Shown here: positions 61,171 through 64,000 of the stretch, one piece after another
How the letters are laid out: the number at the start of each line of letters is the position of its first letter
Position numbering within the stretch: the stretch's first letter is position 1
Assembly (NCBI RefSeq): GCF_964063325.1
Contig: NZ_OZ061315.1
Location: 2,542,001-2,606,000, forward strand
Source of the DNA: Hafnia alvei
GTDB lineage: Bacteria; Pseudomonadota; Gammaproteobacteria; Enterobacterales; Enterobacteriaceae
Direction: 5' to 3'
DNA length: 64,000 nucleotides
Notes under the pieces: model-generated
The model's database searches: none
The model's input: only the letters and a program-made list of their open reading frames with translations
What the model was told of the DNA's origin: nothing
Position numbers and translations under genes: made by a program

Positions 61171-62055
61171 TTACCAATCTCGCCATACAGGCTCAACGCC
61201 CGTCGGGAGCCACAATTTGCGGCCCAACTCAATCCACGCGCAGGGCTGGTGAAAATCAGAGCCCTGCGAAGCTAATAGCGTAAACTGCAACGCGTAGGCA
61301 GCCAACTGCGAACGCTCATTCGGGGCTTGCTGGCACTGTGCGACTTCCATCGCATCGCCGCCCCAGCTTTTAAAATCAGCCAGCAGTCGTTTCAACCACT
61401 TATTGCTCAACTGATAGCGGCCCGGATGGGCCACCACGGCCAGTCCACCCGCATGGTGAATCGCAACGATGGCCTCTTCAATTGTACACCACTGAGGCGG
61501 AGCGTAACCGGTTTTACCGCGCGCCAGATAATGTTTAAAAACACCACCGACGTTGGTTGCATAGCCTTGCTCCACCAAATAGCGGGCAAAATGACCGCGC
61601 GTGATCTCAGCGCCATCGGCAATGCGCATAGCGCCCTCAAGCGCTCCGGGGATACGCGCTTTCTCAAGCCGCAGCGCGATCTCTTTCGCCCGCGCCTGAC
61701 GGCGAGTCACCTGTTCGCTCAGCAGCGTTTGTAGCTCAGCGCTGTCAATATCGACGTTGAGCCCAACAATGTGGATTTCATGATTCTCCCACAGCGTTGA
61801 AATCTCCACGCCCGCAATCAGCTCAAGTTCAAGCCCTTGCTCAACAATAGCTTGGCGCGCAGCAGGAATACCTGCCGTGGTATCGTGATCGGTGATGGCC
61901 AACGTGGTCACCCCCATTTCTACAGCGCGAGACACCAACTCTGCGCTAGAGAGCAAACCATCAGATGCCGTCGTGTGGCTGTGCAGGTCAAATAGGGGTT
62001 GAGGTGACAGTGTCACATCTTCTGATTCAAGCAGTGTATCTTGCAAAATAGCCAT
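61171..62055 (-). CDS. rnm: PHP-domain 5'-3' exoribonuclease Rnm (YciV/TrpH, RNase AM)
   Basis: A 294-residue PHP phosphoesterase. The metal-binding motifs FDLHSHTTASDG (about residue 23), AITDHDTTAG, the central HIVGLNVD and AHPGRY, and a C-terminal GSDFHQP are intact. E. coli RNase AM trims 5' ends of rRNAs and short RNAs. It is divergent from the trp operon and precedes yciO, the E. coli order. Confidence 0.94.
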   Translation of the reverse strand: MAILQDTLLESEDVTLSPQPLFDLHSHTTASDGLLSSAELVSRAVEMGVTTLAITDHDTTAGIPAARQAIVEQGLELELIAGVEISTLWENHEIHIVGLNVDIDSAELQTLLSEQVTRRQARAKEIALRLEKARIPGALEGAMRIADGAEITRGHFARYLVEQGYATNVGGVFKHYLARGKTGYAPPQWCTIEEAIVAIHHAGGLAVVAHPGRYQLSNKWLKRLLADFKSWGGDAMEVAQCQQAPNERSQLAAYALQFTLLASQGSDFHQPCAWIELGRKLWLPTGVEPVWRDW

Positions 62056-62194
62056 CCTATTGCGGTATCTGGCGCTATCATACCTAGGATGCCTAGCCGA
62101 GCGCTAACCTATTCACCTAATTCCTAAATCATTCACTGACGCTACGCCCTTTTCTCGCATTTCACATGATTGAAATTTATTCATTTAAAAGGTG

Positions 62195-62226
62195 TTGACA
62201 CATAACCATGAAACTAGTTTACTAGT
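62195..62226 (+). promoter_or_regulatory. trp promoter with TrpR operator
   Basis: The -35 TTGACA (62195-62200) is followed after 17 bp by the -10 TTTACT (62218). The operator core ACTAGTTTACTAGT (62213-62226) overlaps the -10, as in E. coli where it reads ACTAGTTAACTAGT. TrpR with tryptophan should block this promoter. Confidence 0.95.
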
Positions 62227-62313
62227 ACGCAGGTTCGGTGCTGCCCCATTCTTTTGTAGTACCAACAGCAAATACCAGCAGAAAAGTACCGACAGAAAAT
62301 TAAGGTGAATGAG

Positions 62314-62418
62314 ATGCGTAAGATTTCTTTAAACAGTCAGTTTCTAAATCAGGTGCAGGCGTCCGCAATGACCCTTTCTGCACGTTGGTGGCGCGACTCA
62401 TTCGGTTGGGCGGAGTAA
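62314..62418 (+). CDS. trpL: trp operon leader peptide
   Basis: A 34-residue leader peptide, MRKISLNSQFLNQ at the start and a tryptophan-rich end: tandem Trp codons (residues 25-26, RWWRD) and a third Trp at residue 32 (FGWAE). The three Trp codons sense charged tRNA-Trp during attenuation. The ATG follows AAGGTG at 6 nt. It is longer than the 14-residue E. coli TrpL. Confidence 0.92.
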   Translation: MRKISLNSQFLNQVQASAMTLSARWWRDSFGWAE

Positions 62419-62451
62419 CTGTGTTACGGATATGAAATCCAGCACAATCCC

Positions 62452-62474
62452 GCCCGCACCCTGCGGGCTTTTTT
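62452..62474 (+). terminator. trp attenuator
   Basis: GCCCGCA pairs perfectly with TGCGGGC around CCC, followed by six T, about 35 bp after trpL and 60 bp before trpE. It is the rho-independent terminator that ribosome stalling at the Trp codons would prevent. Confidence 0.93.
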
Positions 62475-62534
62475 ATAGCCAAAATTCAGCAAAAAACGTT
62501 TTTAAACAACACTAGCGAACAAGCGGACATAATA

Positions 62535-64000
62535 ATGAATTCGACAAAACCCACCTTGACCTTGTTAACGCAAACGGCGGCCTATCGTAACGATCCCACG
62601 GCGCTGTTTCACCTGCTGTGTGGCGCGCGCCCCGCTACGTTACTGTTAGAATCCGCCGAGATCGACAACAAACAAGATCTGAAAAGCCTGTTAGTTATCG
62701 ATAGCGCCCTGCGTATCACCGCGATGGGCCGCAGCGTCACCCTTCAGGCGCTGACCGAAAACGGTCGTGGCCTGCTTCCGTTGTTAGACGCGGCATTGCC
62801 CGCAGACGTTGAGAACGAGATATCCCCAAACCAGCGCGTTCTGCATTTCCCTGCTATCGATACTTTGCAAGATGAAGATGCGCGTTTGAAATCACGCTCG
62901 GTGTTTGACGCACTGCGTACCCTGCTCACGCTGGTTATCGTGCCTGAACAGGAACGTGAGGCCATGTTTATCGGGGGGCTGTTCGCCTATGATTTGGTGG
63001 CGGGCTTTGAAAATCTGGCGGCGCTAAACAGCGATCAGCGCTGCCCAGATTTTTGCTTCTATCTGGCAGAAACCTTGTTGGTGCTCGATCACCAGCACCG
63101 CAGCGCTCGCCTGCAAGCCTCGGTGTTTACCGAGAATGCCGCTGAGGCACAGCGTTTGCAGGCTCGTTTAGAGCAGCTAACCCAGCAAATGACGCAAGAA
63201 GCTGCGCCCATTACCCATCCTCGCATTGAAAATATGCAGCTGAGCTGCAATTTGAGCGACGACGCTTTTGGTGCCGTGGTCAGCCAAATGCAACAGGCCA
63301 TTCGCATCGGCGAAATTTTCCAAGTGGTGCCTTCACGCCGTTTCAGCCTGCCGTGCCCTTCTCCACTGGCGGCATACCATACCCTGAAACACAGCAATCC
63401 AAGCCCGTACATGTTCTTCATGCAGGATAACGATTTCTCTCTGTTTGGCGCCTCGCCGGAAAGCGCGTTGAAATATGACGCAACCAACCGCCAGATTGAA
63501 ATCTATCCGATTGCAGGCACTCGCCCACGCGGACGCCGCGCCGATGGTGAATTAGACCGCGATTTAGACAGCCGTATCGAGCTTGAAATGCGTACCGACC
63601 ATAAAGAACTGGCGGAGCATTTGATGTTAGTCGATTTGGCACGCAACGATCTGGCGCGCATCTGTGAACCGGGCTCACGCTATGTTGCAGACCTGACCAA
63701 AGTCGACCGTTACTCGTTCGTCATGCACTTAGTTTCTCGCGTGGTGGGCACCTTGCGCCAAGATCTGGATGTGCTGCACGCCTATCAGGCCTGCATGAAC
63801 ATGGGCACCCTGAGCGGCGCACCAAAAATTCGCGCCATGCAATTAATTTCACAGGCGGAACAAACTCGCCGTGGCAGCTACGGTGGTGCGGTGGGCTATT
63901 TCACCGCACACGGTGACTTGGATACCTGCATCGTGATCCGCTCAGCCTACGTAGAAGACGGTATTGCCACCGTTCAAGCCGGTGCTGGTGTGGTTTTAGA
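62535..64000 (+). CDS. trpE: Anthranilate synthase component I (cut by window end)
   Basis: The first 488 codons of anthranilate synthase component I, which converts chorismate to anthranilate using ammonia from TrpG. The allosteric tryptophan-binding motif LLES is at residues 37-40, so feedback inhibition by tryptophan is expected. The C-terminal chorismate domain shows PIAGTRPRG (Ala where PabB has Lys), LMLVDLARNDLARI and GTLSGAPKIRAMQ. The frame is still open at the end of the window; about 30 residues are missing compared with E. coli TrpE (520). Confidence 0.97.
   Translation, partial: MNSTKPTLTLLTQTAAYRNDPTALFHLLCGARPATLLLESAEIDNKQDLKSLLVIDSALRITAMGRSVTLQALTENGRGLLPLLDAALPADVENEISPNQRVLHFPAIDTLQDEDARLKSRSVFDALRTLLTLVIVPEQEREAMFIGGLFAYDLVAGFENLAALNSDQRCPDFCFYLAETLLVLDHQHRSARLQASVFTENAAEAQRLQARLEQLTQQMTQEAAPITHPRIENMQLSCNLSDDAFGAVVSQMQQAIRIGEIFQVVPSRRFSLPCPSPLAAYHTLKHSNPSPYMFFMQDNDFSLFGASPESALKYDATNRQIEIYPIAGTRPRGRRADGELDRDLDSRIELEMRTDHKELAEHLMLVDLARNDLARICEPGSRYVADLTKVDRYSFVMHLVSRVVGTLRQDLDVLHAYQACMNMGTLSGAPKIRAMQLISQAEQTRRGSYGGAVGYFTAHGDLDTCIVIRSAYVEDGIATVQAGAGVVL

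Noticed and set aside
1..64000. CRISPR arrays, tRNA or rRNA genes, prophage structural genes
   Set aside because: I looked for regularly spaced repeats, tRNA-like CCA ends and phage gene sets and saw none; the only tandem-like repeats are the two 77-bp units at 59957-60151.

Overview
The window is chromosomal DNA of a member of the Enterobacterales. Many genes are close relatives of Escherichia coli genes and occur in blocks that match E. coli order: ptrB-yebF-yebG-purT; yoaH-pabB-nudL-sdaA-pdeD-yoaE-manXYZ-yobD-mntP-rlmA-cspC-yobF; cysB-topA-yciN-sohB-yciK-cobO-rluB; yciO-rnm-trpL-trpE. These blocks are interrupted by genes E. coli does not carry at these sites. Two ERIC-type repeats are also present. 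Hafnia or a close relative (Obesumbacterium) is my best guess, but this is an inference from gene content; no rRNA gene is present to test it.

Layout. 1-12 kb: nucleoside transporter nupX, an alpha/beta hydrolase, oligopeptidase B, a degenerate EAL protein, the small genes yebF, yqfB and yebG (with a LexA box), an acetyltransferase, a cold-shock gene, cfa, and purT with a near-perfect PurR box. 11.3-16 kb: yoaH, the translationally coupled pabB-nudL pair, an ERIC repeat and sdaA. 16-21.4 kb: an accessory island with a transposase-derived HTH protein divergent from a five-gene operon (PTS EIIC, glycosylasparaginase, M17 leucyl aminopeptidase, PTS EIIB, PTS EIIA). 21.7-33.4 kb: pdeD, yoaE, manXYZ, yobD, riboswitch-mntP, rlmA, a PgeF/laccase-domain gene, cspC-yobF, a possible micro-lipoprotein and pagP. 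33.4-45.2 kb: cysB, topA, yciN, sohB, yciK, the cobalamin genes cobO/cobC/cobS, rluB and a metallo-beta-lactamase-fold hydrolase. 45.4-48 kb: an orphan PAAR-pyocin nuclease effector with its immunity gene and an upstream partner. 48.3-54.3 kb: holE, a ygfF-type SDR, a MarA/SoxS-size regulator, ybiR, an amino-acid ABC importer lacking its ATPase, and a run of small membrane proteins. 54.7-59.4 kb: an AraC regulator divergent from a GPH symporter and a GH127 beta-L-arabinofuranosidase. 59.4-60.2 kb: a repeat-rich non-coding block. 60.2-64 kb: a small gene, yciO, rnm and the start of the trp operon with operator, leader peptide and attenuator; trpE runs off the end.

The most interesting system is the 16-21.4 kb operon. 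It has a complete lactose/cellobiose-type PTS but no phospho-glycosidase. In its place are a cytoplasmic aspartylglucosaminidase-family amidase and an aminopeptidase. This suggests uptake and phosphorylation of an asparagine-linked sugar (for example GlcNAc-Asn or a short glycopeptide) followed by cleavage of the sugar-asparagine bond in the cytoplasm. The divergent transposase-like protein has apparently lost its DDE residues and may be a domesticated regulator. Both ideas are inferences from gene content.
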